Shown: piece after piece, positions 45,970 through 59,399 of the stretch
Numbering within the stretch: the first letter of the stretch is position 1
How the letters are laid out: each line of letters begins with the position of its first letter
From: Panax quinquefolius
Lineage: Eukaryota > Streptophyta > Magnoliopsida > Apiales > Araliaceae
Length of the DNA stretch: 64,000 nt
Assembly (NCBI GenBank): GCA_020205615.1
Contig: JAINUW010000482.1
Span: forward strand, 541,501 to 605,500
Reading direction: 5' to 3'
The notes under the pieces: model-generated
Seen by the model: only the letters and a program-made list of their open reading frames with translations
Databases searched by the model: none
What the model was told of the DNA's origin: nothing
Program-made: the position numbers and the translations under genes

Positions 45970-47110
45970 GAGAATGTCGATCGAGAATATTAATAAAGTG
46001 GAGTAAATGAGACCGTGGAGATGCATGTACTTACCAACGAAGAGAACGGCAACAGTCGGGCAATGTACCTCCCATGAACAACACCAACCGAAGCGAGATG
46101 ATGAACGAGGGATGTTTAGAAGTTTTTTGCATTCTCATGCAAAATCGCACGAGGAGACTCGTGTTCAAAATATAGGAGGAAATGATAGCAATTCACGTGG
46201 TGGTCACAACCAAGAAAGTTCAAAGAGTTGGGACCACCGAATTTAAGGGAAAGCCGATCCCATCATCATGGCGTAAACACGGGTCAAGCAAATTACCAAG
46301 ATATTCGATGTCTTGGGATGCACGGAGGAAATGAAGGTTCCATTCGCTACTTTTATGTTCCGTGGCAGGCAGGACTCATCGGTGGGAGTCTCGTGAAGCG
46401 CACTCCATCCAAACCGCACTCAAAGATGTCATGGGAGACATTTCAGAAATAGTTCAATGACAAGTACTTCCTCGAAAGTATTCGGCTATATGAAGGAAGT
46501 GGAGTTTATTAGACTAGAAAGTAATAACACGACGGTGTCCCAAAGACGAGGCGTAAGTTCGCGGAGTTATCCGTGTTTGCACCTCATTTGGTGGAGAATG
46601 AGGAACGATGACGCGGATGTTTCTTAGAGGTTTGAAACCCCAGATACGCCAAGATCTCATTTCTCATAAATTTTCTCTCTATTCGAGATGTTGTGTCAAC
46701 AGGCTCAATTGTTAGAGCGAGATAACGAGTACGCTCAACCGAGGGACCATAACTGTGGATCATATCAAGATAGCGTAGCCATCGTAATAACGATAACCAC
46801 GGAGAAAGAAGAATACGGACAAAGCGCAGAAACCACTCGGTGGTAATCGTGGCCATGAAAATAGAAGCTTAGCCTGGGAGGAGATTTTAAAAGAGGAGAT
46901 TCAACAACCACCATGTGAGACGCCGCCGCCAAGAGAGCAACTAGTTCTAAGGGAGGAGAACGACCACCGGCCATATGTTATAAATGCGGAAAGAGGGACA
47001 TATCACCAAACCGTCCACAACAGCTTTAAGGTATGCTATAATTGTGGAAAGGAAGGACATATCGCCGAGATCAGACGATATCGAAACCCAAACCAATGGA
47101 ATGGTGACTC
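45970..47110 (+). pseudogene. gag: chromovirus gag remnant
   Basis: Broken capsid/nucleocapsid gene. Pieces in different frames: an N-terminal part near 46010-46250; a capsid part around 46280-46460 (DVLGCTEEMKVPFATFMF-like in one frame, MSWETFQK in another); and LRGLKPQIRQDLISHKFS near 46620-46670. Two CCHC knuckles follow, starting CYKCGK at 46976 and CYNCGKEGHIA at 47034. The layout and two knuckles fit Tekay/Del chromoviruses. Frame changes every 50-150 bases mean no product. Confidence 0.75.
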
Positions 47111-48865
47111 AAAAGGATGTCCAAGAAAAGTCAAAGTCAACGATTCTCGGAAGAGCGTTTTTGTCGTGACTTCAATAAAATGCGAGGAACCCGAACGAAG
47201 TTAGCACGGGTTAGTTAATTATAAATTTTTCATAAGTTTATACCTTACTAGATAACCTGCTCTACCCATTCTTTTATCTCTTTGCTTGCGCCAACGCTTG
47301 AACTTGACTACGAGAAATTAGACTTTGACCTATTTATGGAGACTCCGTTAGAGAAACTTTCATTACATCCGTTGTTTAGAAATCTTGCTTGATTCAAGTT
47401 GGCACTATCACATTACCGTTAACCTTATTTCTATAGAGATATTTGCTTTTGATGTGACTTTTAAGGTTAACTACTCATCACGCCGAAATTGATTACTTTC
47501 GTAAAGGTGTTAGTTTTCATATTCCTAAGCAACTCGTTATTCAATTCAAGCAATCAAACCATTGTAATCAAACATTTTCATATCAAGCCATGAAGTCATT
47601 CGCTTATTACGGATGTCAAGTTTTCTTAGTCCATGTTATGGATTTGAATAAAGACACGCCGATTTGAATAATATTCTTGTTGTTATTGATTTTTCCCGAC
47701 GTATTTCAAGAATTTCGCTTACTCCCAAAGCTCGATATTAAATTTTGTATCGACTTTGAACCCAGACAAAACTCATTTCTAAAATCTCATATCGAATGGC
47801 TCCTATTGAACTTCGTGAGTTAAAATTCAACTATAGAATTTGGTACCGAGCCTTTATCCGGTGACTTTTTTGTGGAATGCACCAAGCCGACTCGTGGGGG
47901 ACACCATATTCGCGCGATAGTAAACCGATAGGTGTCATTGTAACGTGTTATCCAAGGTTGGGATATGAGTCACAGCTTGAGAACAACCTAAGCTTCAGAA
48001 TCTAAATACGTAGCTTTCAGGCTTAGTTGGTTATTATCTGAGATTCGTTGAAGGATATTCTCAATCGCTATTCCATTAACGCAAATTGACTCAGTAGAGA
48101 TACAAAATTCGAATGGAGCAAGGAATGTGGGAAGAGCTTCAAGAACTCAAGAGGAGACTCATTTCAACACATGTTCACCATGCCATCCTCGAAAAGTTTA
48201 ACGTGGTAGCCGACGTGTTGAGTAGAAGATCGATACAAGTACGAAAGTACGATATTGTCAAAGACTCATTTCAGATAATATACAAATAATAGAGATGGAG
48301 ATGAAAACTCTAGGTACCCACGTGATGATATACGAGTACGTGATGATATACTGAGTATAATCGATTTTAATCGATAAAGTTAAAGTCGCTCAAGCTACAC
48401 ACGGAGTCGATGAATTTGAAGAAGGAGGTGCAAGAAGTTGTTATTTCAAAAGCGTAGAATCGGTGAGGTGAGGAAAGCTCAAACCTTCGATTTATTAATC
48501 CAGCTTGAAATTCTCGATCGAATAGGAACCGTGGGCCTATAGACTCGCTTTTACCGCCAAGTACGACGCGTGTTCATAACATTTTTCACGATCGATGTTA
48601 CGTAAATATGTGGACGACCAACCATGTCATTGAGTTAGAACCGGACGAGATAGCCGAAGACTTAACGTACGAGGAGGTACCTGTCAAGATATTGGATAGG
48701 AAAGAACATGCCCTATATACCGAGGTTATACCATAAGTTAAAGTTTTGTGGAGAAACTATGCTATTGAGGAAATGACCTGGGAGTTGGAAACGAAAATGA
48801 AAGCGAGGTATTCTCATCTTTTCAAACACACAGTACGACGCCAATTTCGAGGACTTAAATTTCAT
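47111..48865 (+). pseudogene. pol: chromovirus pol remnant, heavily deleted
   Basis: Only patches remain. The protease end and linker (about 47450-47830) show FRKGVSFHIPKQLVIQF and YRMAPIELREL. The conserved reverse transcriptase blocks, including the catalytic Asp pair, are not found after 47830. An RNase H tail lies near 48190-48230 (FNVVADVLSRRS). No integrase zinc finger or core is seen. A late integrase/chromodomain segment at about 48580-48830 reads MLRKYVDDQP, VPVKILDRKEHALYTEVIP and VLWRNYAIEEMTWELETKM. The interior is about 3.1 kb, roughly half of what a complete element needs. The chromodomain-like tail, which would tether integration to marked chromatin, is the best-kept part. Confidence 0.75.
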
Positions 48866-48877
48866 AAGGAGGGAGGT
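48866..48877 (+). promoter_or_regulatory. chromovirus polypurine tract
   Basis: AAGGAGGGAGGT immediately before the 3' LTR start. Confidence 0.8.
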
Positions 48878-51576
48878 TGTAAGACCCCTCAAATTTTTTA
48901 AATAAAAAGGAATTTCCTTTATTTATTATTTTGAAATAGTAAGGGTGGATTTGATTAATGTGGTTAGTTATGGGTAAAATGCTAAATATTTCAAAATAAG
49001 CAAGTGGTTATAAAATATTCATTGTTGTTTGGGAATATTCGTTTGGTCGTGGAATATTCAGATCTTTTGGGAATATTCGACGATACATGCTAGTACCATG
49101 TGTGGGCCCCATAACGGAAAGTTTATTGGATGAGGAAAACGACAAATATAAGTTGTTTAAAAATAACTACGTAATTGTTACCAAGTAATATCGTTGGAAT
49201 ACCCAATGGTTAAAACACACTAATACGCGTTGTTGAACAAAGAAGACACCAGATTGCATCAATTATTGATCCTTACGTAAGAAGGCACTACTCAATAATT
49301 GTTACAAAGAATTATCGCTCAAGATTTTATTTTATTGATTCAATAATTCATTGCGTTGGTATTTTATATTATTGCTATTTCAATAATTGTCATCGCACAA
49401 AGATTTTTCCATTATCGATCAATAATTCATATTATTTGAATAATATTATTAGATAACATTATTGGCAATGTCTAGAAAGTTCATTTCAAGGAGAGGTTTG
49501 GTCACCTAATCATTGCGCCAAGAAGGAGAGATCCTTATAAGAAAGCCCCTCTTCCCCGGGAAATGTACTGGTCATTATAAATGTGGTTCTCAGAATATTA
49601 TTTGTGAATAATTAATTATTGATTTATATGATAAGAAAATATTTATTTGATATGGATATAAATGATGGATTTATTTATTATATGTGGTTATAATTGAAGG
49701 ATTTAATGTTGAGGTGTTTTATCAAGATTTTTATCTGAATGGAGGTATTAAAAATCAAATCAAGATTTTTACGTATATATCATGTGAGTTATAATTTTTA
49801 AATGACCGTTGGATCGCTATGATTTTTGGATATGTTATACATATATAAGTTGAGTATATGTCTACAAATTTTGAACCGTTAAAAATGAATGAATGATTTG
49901 TTATAAATTTTAAGAGGTGTTTGATCTGGAAAGTAGGGTTATAATTGATTTTGGTGGAAAATTCTAGAATTGAGTGGGCCCCACTTGTGGTTGGTGAAAA
50001 AAATGTGCTGAATTTTATTTCAAATGTGGTGGGTGGCAATAGTAGCGTGTAAAGCCATCAGTAAAGCAAGTCAAGTCCGCTTTGCTGGCTAACATTTTCC
50101 TATAAATAGAGGGCTAAGTTAGAATTGAAAATCACACCGTAAACAAAGTTTTCTTCTTTCTCTCTATATTATCGAGTTTATTTTGTGAGTATTTAGATAC
50201 TTTGAGAGTTGATGTTCAAGATAAGTTTCATTCAAAGATCACTTCCGATCTTTCCTTCCAAGCAATCGATTCTTTGAGGTAAGGGATATTATTTTTTCAG
50301 AATGATATTATTTCTTCAATATCATTATGTTGAAATGTTGATCCAAGTTTTATCAAATTTGGAACTTTTTCATGCTTCTGGGTTACTATTCATGAGTTAC
50401 TATTCACAAGTTACTATTCATGAGTTACTATTCACGAAGTTACTATTCACGAGTACTATTCATGAAGCGTGAAGATGTTTTTTGTGGAATTTCTATCTTT
50501 TGGTGTTTGAGTTACTATTCACGATACTAAGACTATTCACGATATCTAAGACTATTCACTTAATATTTAAGACTATTCAATCGAAAAATGAAAATTTTTC
50601 TTTTCGTCTAAAATATCTATTCGGATACTAGCTTTGATTGTATCCATGTTTTGATCATTCTTGAATTTTACACCACTATGATTATTTTTGAGGTATTTTT
50701 GGACGTGGATAAAACCAAGTACTAATCCTTAATCCTTGTCATTTTGTTTCACCGGATTCGTTTTTTAAAAATATTTTTCATCATCCTCATCTTTAAATGA
50801 TGATATTATTGAATATCTTTGGCCCAGAAAAAAAGATGAATGATTTTTCAAGAATATCTTTGGCCTCAGAGTGTAAAAAGATGAACAGTGTTTAAATGAA
50901 TACGACCGATCGATGAATATCTTTGGCCTTTAGTGCAAAGATGAACAGTGTTGAGATGAACACGACCGATTGATGAATATCTTTGGCCTCATATAGCAAA
51001 AAGATGAATATTTGATTTGAGATGAATATTGATTGATGTTACAGGATAAAATATTGATGATGGACCGTTAAATTCATAGATTATAGTAGATTTCATTCTC
51101 TACGTAACTCTTCTATGAATTATTATTTCGCCATGTAATATTGATCTAAAACTTGTTGTCTATCAGATTCTATCGATTTTTTCCTCGTTGAAGACTAATG
51201 ATAATTTGTTCTATATTATCTTAGTCATAACATTCTTTTATCGGGCTAGTTGAGCTCACCCTTTTCCTTTTTGTTCCATTTTTCTCGTGGAGGCGAGAAT
51301 GTAAGTAGTACTAGCTCTGGGTATGGAATGAAGGTTCTAGAGAGAGTTGTTTAGTAGCCCTCACCATTTTTGTAAAATAATGTATCAATAATTATGATGG
51401 GGATTTATTTGCGTGTGGATATTGTCTGAAGACAATATTATATTTAAACTCATAAGATATATTGTCGTATTTCACACTTACATTTGTATTATTGAAGTTG
51501 TAGTTTGCTTTTTCGTACAATGTATTTGGCGACTCGAGAATGGGTATCATGTATACCTATTTTTTGGGGCGTCACA
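48878..51576 (+). mobile_element. chromovirus 3' LTR
   Basis: TGTAAGACCCCTCAAATTTT...TTGGGGCGTCACA, 2.7 kb, better kept at its start than the 5' LTR. It contains the same tandem arrays and TATA box. It is followed at 51577 by ATATCATCAATAAATAAC, which continues the copia copy C leader. No clear five-base target duplication is seen against the sequence before 43220. Confidence 0.87.
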
Positions 51577-52310
51577 ATATCATCAATAAATAACATTCAT
51601 CTTATAAACATTTAATATATATATTGGGGCAAATTTAGTTAGTATAAAATCTAATTTTGAATCAAAATAAACTCCTTTATTTTAATCCAAATTTAAATCA
51701 AAATAAAACTATTTTATTTTAATTTATCCAATTTTGAATAAAATAAATTATTTTATTTTAATCAAAATTTTAATCAAAATAAACTCCTTTATTTTAATTA
51801 ATTATGGAATCTAATTCCATGTAAAAAAATTCCTTTATTAAAGGAAACGCAGATTCTATTTCCTATTCACAAATAAACTCTTTTTATTTTGAATAATATG
51901 AAATCTTATTTCATATCTAAATAAACTCCTTTATTTAAGAAAATATGGATTTATTTTCTTATTCACAAATAAACTCTTTTATTTTGAATAATATGAAATC
52001 TTATTTCATATCTAAAAAACTCCTTTATTTTAGGAAAATATAGAATCCAATTTCAACTCCAATTAGTTATTATGAAATCAAATTCCAACTCTAATTAGTT
52101 AGCATAAAATTTAATTTTAAAATTAAAATAAACCTTTTATTTTAAGATTAAAATAAACCTTTTATTTTAAAATTAAAATAAACTTTTATTTTAATTTTAA
52201 AAAAATTAAGAATATATATATATATATATATATATAATATGAAGCACGTGGATATCAAGAAAACAAAGTCACGTGGATATCTAAATAAACTCCTTCCTAC
52301 TATATAGGTA

Positions 52311-52384
<74 letters not shown>

Positions 52385-52680
52385 TATCCCGTAACCAAAA
52401 GATAGCCACGTTTTTTTTTGTTTTTTTTATTAAAAGGAAGTTATTCACCTAACCAACTCAACTAGTCAGCTTGGCCGAATCCCACCATGCATCAACCGCA
52501 TCAATTTAATGATGTTGCAGACGAAAGTTATATATATATATAAATCCGTGACAGTTTCGCTTTTCTTCTTTTTTTTTTTTTTTTTAATTTTATACAATAA
52601 AATTATGCCCAATTAAATTATTCTAAACACATATCAATACACATATCAAATTAAAACAATTAATAATTCGCATAAAGGTT
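51577..52680 (-). other. copia copy C leader, LTR-proximal part
   Basis: Reverse leader sequence equal to 24780-25868: AAATAAACTC-TTTATTT dyads (51640-52200), (TA)n at 52210-52235 and a longer one at 52313-52381, and poly-T near 52570. Some stretches, such as 52440-52530, have no counterpart in copy B. No gene. Confidence 0.75.
52313..52381. repeat. (TA)n microsatellite
   Basis: About 34 uninterrupted units, the longest TA run in the window. Confidence 0.95.
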
Positions 52681-52695
52681 TGGCTCTGAGGCCAC
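52681..52695 (-). promoter_or_regulatory. copia copy C primer binding site
   Basis: Minus strand GTGGCCTCAGAGCCA directly after the LTR end. It is the initiator-Met-type site with two changes. Confidence 0.8.
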
Positions 52696-52878
52696 TGTTA
52701 GGTTTGTAATATTCAAGAACGCAATCAAATTGCAAAAATTAAGCGGAAACGAGATAAATCAGAGTTTAAAATTTTTACAAACCATATACCCGGATCACCC
52801 TTTATGCACAATTATTATTTAAACAAAAAAGATGAATAAGAAACATACCCTTGAAGATCCGAGCTTCCTCAGGTACAA
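52696..52878 (-). mobile_element. copia copy C 5' LTR, truncated
   Basis: TGTTAGGTTTGTAATATTC... follows the LTR for about 183 bases to CTCAGGTACAA, then continues as Athila sequence (AATTTTCAAGCTC). The remaining ~1.67 kb of LTR is absent here. The joint shares TACAA between both sequences. Confidence 0.9.
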
Positions 52879-53297
52879 ATTTTCAAGCTCAACCCTCAAC
52901 CGCTATGCCAAGGCCTGGAATTTATTTATTTGTACAAAGCTGATGCCATCATCACATCAGCATGATATCATAACCGAGCAAGCAATAATTTTATGGGGAA
53001 TAGTCACAGGCAAATATATAGATGTGGGGCCACCTTCTACACTAAAATATGTTACGCTACATGAGGGGAAGCACCACAGGAAGCATCCCACACGCATCTA
53101 TTATAGCTCACTTATGTGCACGAGCGGGGGTCACTTGGGCTAATGAACAAATACAATATCCAAGCCAAGACATCACTCATGCCATAATTGCCAAGTTTGA
53201 GGATTGGGCAGGAGGCACACCACATCCGAGGGGCAAGGGTTTCATTCTTCTAGCCACATCGTCGGTGCCATCTCACGCAGCCCATGCAGCTAACTGA
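52874..53297 (+). pseudogene. Athila post-pol ORF, second partial copy
   Basis: Near-identical repeat of 35337-35760, including LNRYAKAWNLFIC and IPHASIIAHLCARAGV with the same frame change between them. It starts abruptly at the copia joint, so the N-terminal half is missing. Small differences from the first copy occur near the end (53255-53297). Confidence 0.88.
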
Positions 53298-54778
53298 AGC
53301 GGGAACTTCATCCCATGTCATTGCAAAAAATGATGATCGTCACCTTAGAAGATTGGAGAGAAAAGTGGATGCAATGTATGATAATTTCTCAGTGTTTGCA
53401 AAGGGATTATCATGGTCATTAGCCGAGGCTTTTGCATAGCAAAGAACAATTCTAGAGTGGCCTCAGTTCGGGACAGCCATGCCTTTTCCACTGCCAGACT
53501 CACCACCCGAGGAGGGTGGTAATGCTAAAAATTAGGGGAGTTCTTGTAACCCTTTACCTTCAGTCATTGGGGACAATGAATATTATAAGTTTTGGTGTAT
53601 TGGGTGATTATTAGTGTAGTATAGAGCATGTAGTTTGATTTGCATCATTTATGCATGTTTAGTATAATTTTTGCATGTTAATGTGTTTAGTTTAATTGTG
53701 CAGAAAATTTTTGCACTTTATTATTTATTATTTGTTTTAGTTAACTGTTTAGTTGCATATCCCAAGTATCTAGTTAGTGGAATTCTAGTTTAGCCAATAA
53801 TGAATTTAGAAATTTGATGGATTCTTGAATTTGGTTGATAGTTGAGCTTAGTTATAATGTTATACATGATTTGAACCATGCTTGTTGTTTAGATGTTATT
53901 GGTTAGCACATAAGTGTTCATGTCTGCTTGTTGGTAAAAGAATAACTTGTTTGCTTGATGAGTAGAAATGTTGTTTTTAAAGATAGAATTGTGTAGGAAG
54001 TGGACATATAGTATGAAAACACTGATACTCAAACTTTGGGAACACATGGGTGCTTTCTATATAAAAACGAAAAGAAAAAGAAAAAGAAAAAGAAAAAGAA
54101 AAAGAAAAAGAGAAGAATATTAAAAAAATAGTACCATGGCTAGTCTTGTTTCGGGGCCTTTGTTACTTGAGCAAGTACGCCCGAGGGGATTGTCTTTACA
54201 CCTAGCGCCCTAAGGTCTTTTATAGTCTGGGAGTCGTTGGTTGAAAGCTCGCTAAGGGGTAGCACTGTTAGCCTAATGGAATGAGGCATTGCACAGTCAT
54301 GAGAGATAGAAAAGAAATAAATAAACACCACGAAAAAGTGCGAAAATCGCCCTCATGAGTAAAAATAAAGCAAAATAAACCCTTTGTTAAACCTTAGTTT
54401 GTATTGATGTGTTGGAGTAGTTGTTATTTCACTAGTATACATAGTTCTTGATTTAAACTTCAATTTTTTTCTTAAGCGGTATAACATGTGTAGTCTTTTC
54501 CTCAGTCAAGCTTATTTATGAACACATCACACACACATCATCTCTATAGCGATTTTTGATTATTTGATTGTATGGTGTTATGTCTGTAGCTTAGTTTGAT
54601 ACTTTATTATTGAATCTGGATATTTCTCTGAGGCATACTTGATTGGAATTCTGATATGGCTGGAAATCTTGGGACTCACTTGCATGATAGTGTAGTTTCC
54701 ATAGCATATAGTTGCATTGTTTATTTTATTGTTGTGTTGATTACTTGAGGGCAAACAATAGTTCAACTTTGGGGTATT
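53298..54778 (+). repeat. second copy of Athila 3' untranslated region
   Basis: Repeats 35761-37228 with few changes. The (GAAAAA)n run at 54065-54113 is longer than its partner, and the polypurine tract reads CAACTTTGGGGTATT. No gene. Confidence 0.88.
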
Positions 54779-54976
54779 TGATAAGTAGGTTTTATACCTA
54801 CTTATTGGGTGCCAACTCACTGGAATTATGCTTAGCTCAAGTATGTTTGGTATATTTTTATTTGCTTTTTATGTTTATTTTTCAGTATGCGTAGCTGGAA
54901 CTCCTAAAAGCATCCAAAGGTACGGAATGGCATGGAAATGGCAAGGACAAGGCATGGTGGCTTATGCAAAAGTGAA
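54779..54976 (+). mobile_element. Athila 3' LTR fragment, second copy
   Basis: Repeats 37229-37426 and is cut at the identical base by the LARD LTR. Confidence 0.9.
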
Positions 54977-55051
54977 TGTAACGCCCTAAAATCCGGTCTA
55001 TCTTCACACCCGAATTCCGTGCGTCACTAGTACATCATTCATCCAACATAC
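54977..55051 (-). mobile_element. LARD-2 3' LTR, first part
   Basis: TGTAACGCCCTAAAATCCGG...CCAACATAC; the reverse-oriented LARD LTR end, interrupted by the copia solo LTR and continued at 56906. Confidence 0.9.
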
Positions 55052-56905
55052 TGTTAGGTTTGTAATATTCAAGAACGCAATCAAATTGCAAAAAATTAAG
55101 CGAAGCGAGATAAATCGAGTTTAAAATTTTACAAACCATATACCGGATCATCCTTTATGCACAATTATTAATTAAACAAAAAGATGAATAAGAAACATAC
55201 CCTTGAAGATCCGAGCTTCCTCAGGTACAAGTTCACCTCAAATCCTTTTCGCGTTCAACTTGAATCCACCGGGTTTTGTTCCTTCCTTTGATCAACGTTA
55301 GCCACCCAAGTGTTTGGCCTCTAGAGGTGATCCACCAAGGAAGAAGAAGGATTTAAGAAGATGGGTATTTGGCTCAAACCCTAGTTTTATATGTCTATAG
55401 AAAAGAACGTACTCTCCAACTTTTAGAATTGCGTATATATTGATATCTGATATAAGACTCATCTTATAAAGATATCAGGTAACCTTATTTAATAAAATAA
55501 GGTATTATTTGATTAAACTATTTTAATTAAATTAGGCTCCCTAATCTTATTAGGGATAATTAATTAAACTCCTTTAACTAATTTTCCCTCCTAATCCTAT
55601 TAGGAATAAATGAGAGTACTTATATTAAATTAATTCCTAAACTCTTTTAGAAATTAAAATAATAATAATAATTGTAATAATATTAATAAGACTCCTCTTA
55701 TTAATTTATATTTAATATTTCTAAAATATTAAATAATAAATATTAAGCTATTTAATTTATTCTATCACCATAGATTAAATTAAATATACATAACATATTA
55801 TTACGATTATGCCATTAACTTCTTAAATAATTATTCTTCCTTTTATGGTGTGATCCTTTAGGTTCTCCATATTAAACGGGTTGTGAATAAATCAATTAGA
55901 ACAATTCTAATCTTATTTAAATAAATAAATTAAACAATTAATTTATTTAAATAAATAATATTTATTCTACAATAGGGATAAGCCTCCCTAGCGATCAGCG
56001 ACTTTCCGGATAATATAGATTTCAACATTAATCATAAAAGAACCTTTGAGTAAATAGTTACCGTAATATTCAATCCTTCCACCATACAATGTCTCAATTA
56101 AATATAAGACATGGAATTCTTTGTCAAGTCTTATTTTATTTAATTATATGTATTTCGACTCTTAAATGCACAACTCAAATAATGCAAATTAGAAACTCCT
56201 TTCTAATTTCATTTCGCCTTCGCCAAGGACTCTTGGGTTGTCATTTATCGAATCACATAGGACATTTCTCTTCTTTATTAGAAGTGGTAGATTCTTTATT
56301 GATCATATATTATCTCCATATACAACTTGTTATACCCAAGCATACCCTTTGATATACCCTAAGGGTCTTAAGGAATAAGTCAAAGTATAACTCATCATAC
56401 ACAAGATACTATGATGATCTCAAGTCCAAGGATTACTTGTACTACTATCACTACAGGAATTCCTATTGACAGCAAGTAAAACTCCATTAGGTATTCCTTA
56501 GCGAGCCACGCTCAAAGTGAACTTATTCTCTAATAAGCACCTACATACTTGCTTTTTAGTGTCTCCACACAAATGATCATGAGATCAATCATCCTCATCC
56601 AATGAGCAAGTAACGTATGTACCAATCTATCCGGATTCACTAATCCCCAATTTAGTAATCCAATGATTGGGAACTATTTTAGTTTTAAGCTTTCTAAGAA
56701 TTTAGATTTCATTAGAATGATCATCATCATTATTCTAAAAGCATTGCTTAAAACTATGGGTTTATCACATATTATAAAACAAAGATCATGTAGATAATTA
56801 AAAGCCTTTAATAAATTAATACTTTTTATTAATAAATGAATAAAATTGTTACAAAGTATATGCTTTATCATCAAACATGATTGTCTTGTGTGCATATTAC
56901 TTTCA
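55052..56905 (-). mobile_element. copia solo LTR
   Basis: A complete LTR of about 1.85 kb with no internal domain, flanked by CATAC (55047-55051) and TATAC (56906-56910). The uninterrupted LARD sequence CCAACATACATCATTATAT is seen at 61170. It occupies exactly the base where copy C begins in the first copy of this region. Confidence 0.92.
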
Positions 56906-59384
56906 TATACATCATTATATACTGAAATATAATAACATACATTCTGAATTCCCAGGTTCTAAAACCTTATAAGCTTTATCATTACAAATAATGATAATTA
57001 CATTATTCCTTTCATCTTACAAGAGTGACTTTTATCCGCCACCAAGGATACATAACAGTTCATTAAACTAGTCTATAGTTTAATTTTCTTCTTTCTACAT
57101 TACAAGTCTACCCTTCATCTTCACACTCATTCACATTATGAATGGCACTTCATCTAGATACCGTCAACTTTATCTTTACGGGATCCTTAAATTCTTCTAA
57201 CATCATTCACTGAAAATGTTTTTCATTTAAATCAAGTGTGAGCATTCAATTGCCCAACAAGTCATAACAGTTGAACAAACAACTTCAAGAATTTAAACAT
57301 TCTTTTAAGACTTCAATAACCGAACAAAGGTTATGAAGCAGCTTGAATAATAGGAATAATCTCGATTCCTATCATTTTAAAACATTAGTCACATTCACTT
57401 TGAAATACTTTCATTCTTCTACCTCTTTCATACACATTATGTCTGGCTAGAATCAATAGCTTGACATGGCGTATACGCCTTCTTCTTCTAAAAAATTTTC
57501 TAAGTGTTAACTTCGTTTTGAGACGCTTACTTTCTGATCTCATAACTTCTTCGTTATAACTCGGAATGAGATCATTCCAAAGCCATTTTCTTCCTTATCT
57601 TACGTACTTCAATTACCCATGGACAGAACTTTGTTCTGAGTCCGTTAACATGCCATTCAATTGGCTTAATCTTTGTTATTCATTTATTTTATGTTATTAA
57701 CGTTCTTCATTCGTTTGTCCGTAATTTGGTCCTCCGAACTCGGAACTCGTTCATTCTTGAATCCATGACTCACGTTTTATACATTCTCTTACATTCTTAT
57801 GAAACCCTACACGTTCGGGTTCATTTACTAACTTTCTATTTCTCATTCATCTTTTACGAATTTTTGCCATAACTTCGTTATAGCTCAGTTTAATCCGTTC
57901 TTCATGAACGTTTCTACCATTCCTAACCAAGCAATAAGCATCTAACTTATACGCGATGGTTTTAAACTTGTCCATCAACAACAATTATACTACGATGGTT
58001 TTAAATTTGTCCATCAACAACATTCTTCGTGTTCTTCGCGTGTTCTTCGTGTTCTTCGTTTGTTCTTCATTTTTAATCGATATTTTGGATTACGATTTTA
58101 CTTTTTCCTGGAATTTGATTTTATAGAACACCATTCCTTACTTAATTCACCTACTCATTCATATAATCCACTCGGATCGTTCAAAATCCTTACGAATCTT
58201 ACACTTCCTTAAGAAATTTATTATTTCTTATTTCTTCTTTTTCTTACGATTTCAACCATATGAAATCATTTTTAACATCATTTACTCCTTATTCTTATTA
58301 AGCTATGTTTTTGATATATAAACTTACAGAAAATTTATAGAAGACTAGGTTTCCGGATTACCTCTCTTCTTTAATCTTCCTCCGTCGGACAAAGCGTGCT
58401 CTCGGCAAGCTTTTCCTCTTCCTTTTCCTTCTCTTCTCCCATCTGAACTCTCTCTCTCAAAGTGTTAGGATTTTTTAAAATCCTAAAACAATGAAGTTAG
58501 CTTCCTATTTATAGATTTTTAAGGATAGGGGTATTTTAGTCATTTTGCCCCCATTAACCTCCTTACTATTCAAAGCTTAAAGACCAAGTTTACTTGGTCT
58601 CCGCACTTACTTAGCCATTAAGTCTACTTAACCACTAAGTTTACTTAACTCTTAAGTTTACTTAACTCTTAAATTTACATACTCATTAAGTAACTTATCC
58701 TTACTATTCCACCTCCTTACTATTCACGTAGCTTCCCTTGGAAGCTTCGTGGTTCCATCTTTCGGGTTTCGTATGACAGTATTAAAAACTGCGATTCTCG
58801 AAATCCAAATATTTTTTGATATTTCGTCTTTCCTTTATCGATTAACTTTTACGTATTCTTCGATTTTTTGAAAAACTGAAAAACACTTTTCCACGATAAG
58901 CGTTTTCCTTCACGTTTTCCCCTAACGTAGCTAAATGAGTGAAAAGTACATAACAATACTTTTCGTCGTTTTTATTTTATCCGATTTCTGCACGTTTTTT
59001 GGGAAAAACTTTTATTGGCTTACTTAATTTTTCACGATATATTATCGTCAAATCTTTTGACGAAATGTCATTTCGACATACCGAACTCTCGAAAAGGCTT
59101 AGGTTATTCAAACCCTAACCCTTAGGGTTTTGTCGGGTGAATAGTGCTTATTTCATCTTTTTCTCCAGAAATATTTTGCTCCCGAAAATTTTTTATTTTC
59201 GTCTTGAAAATTCTTACTCGTTCAGTCTAGCTCGTGGCGAGAATCCTCCTGATTAATAATCATCCTAGCTTCTAGAACGATTAATAAACACATAGAACAG
59301 AATAGTATTTAATAAAAATTTATTTTATTAATTACTAATTCTTTAAACTTAAATTCTGGACAATCCAATTTTCGGGTTGTCACA
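56906..59384 (-). mobile_element. LARD-2 3' LTR, main part
   Basis: Reverse LARD LTR up to TTTTCGGGTTGTCACA. Near 57450-57490 it jumps over about 1.6 kb that is present at 61965-63590. TATA word in reverse at about 58504-58515. Short GAAGAACAC-type repeats in reverse (TTCGTGTTCTTCG) at 58025-58070, and twin GATGG/CCATC dyads at 57953-58020. No gene. Confidence 0.87.
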
Positions 59385-59399
59385 TTCTTTCCTCCTTAT
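59385..59399 (-). promoter_or_regulatory. LARD-2 polypurine tract
   Basis: Minus strand ATAAGGAGGAAAGAA just before the LTR start TGTGACAACCC. Confidence 0.8.

Noticed and set aside
46007..46452. Possible host gene with two overlapping frames
   Set aside because: Position after an LTR and primer site, and the following CCHC knuckles, show that it is broken chromovirus gag.
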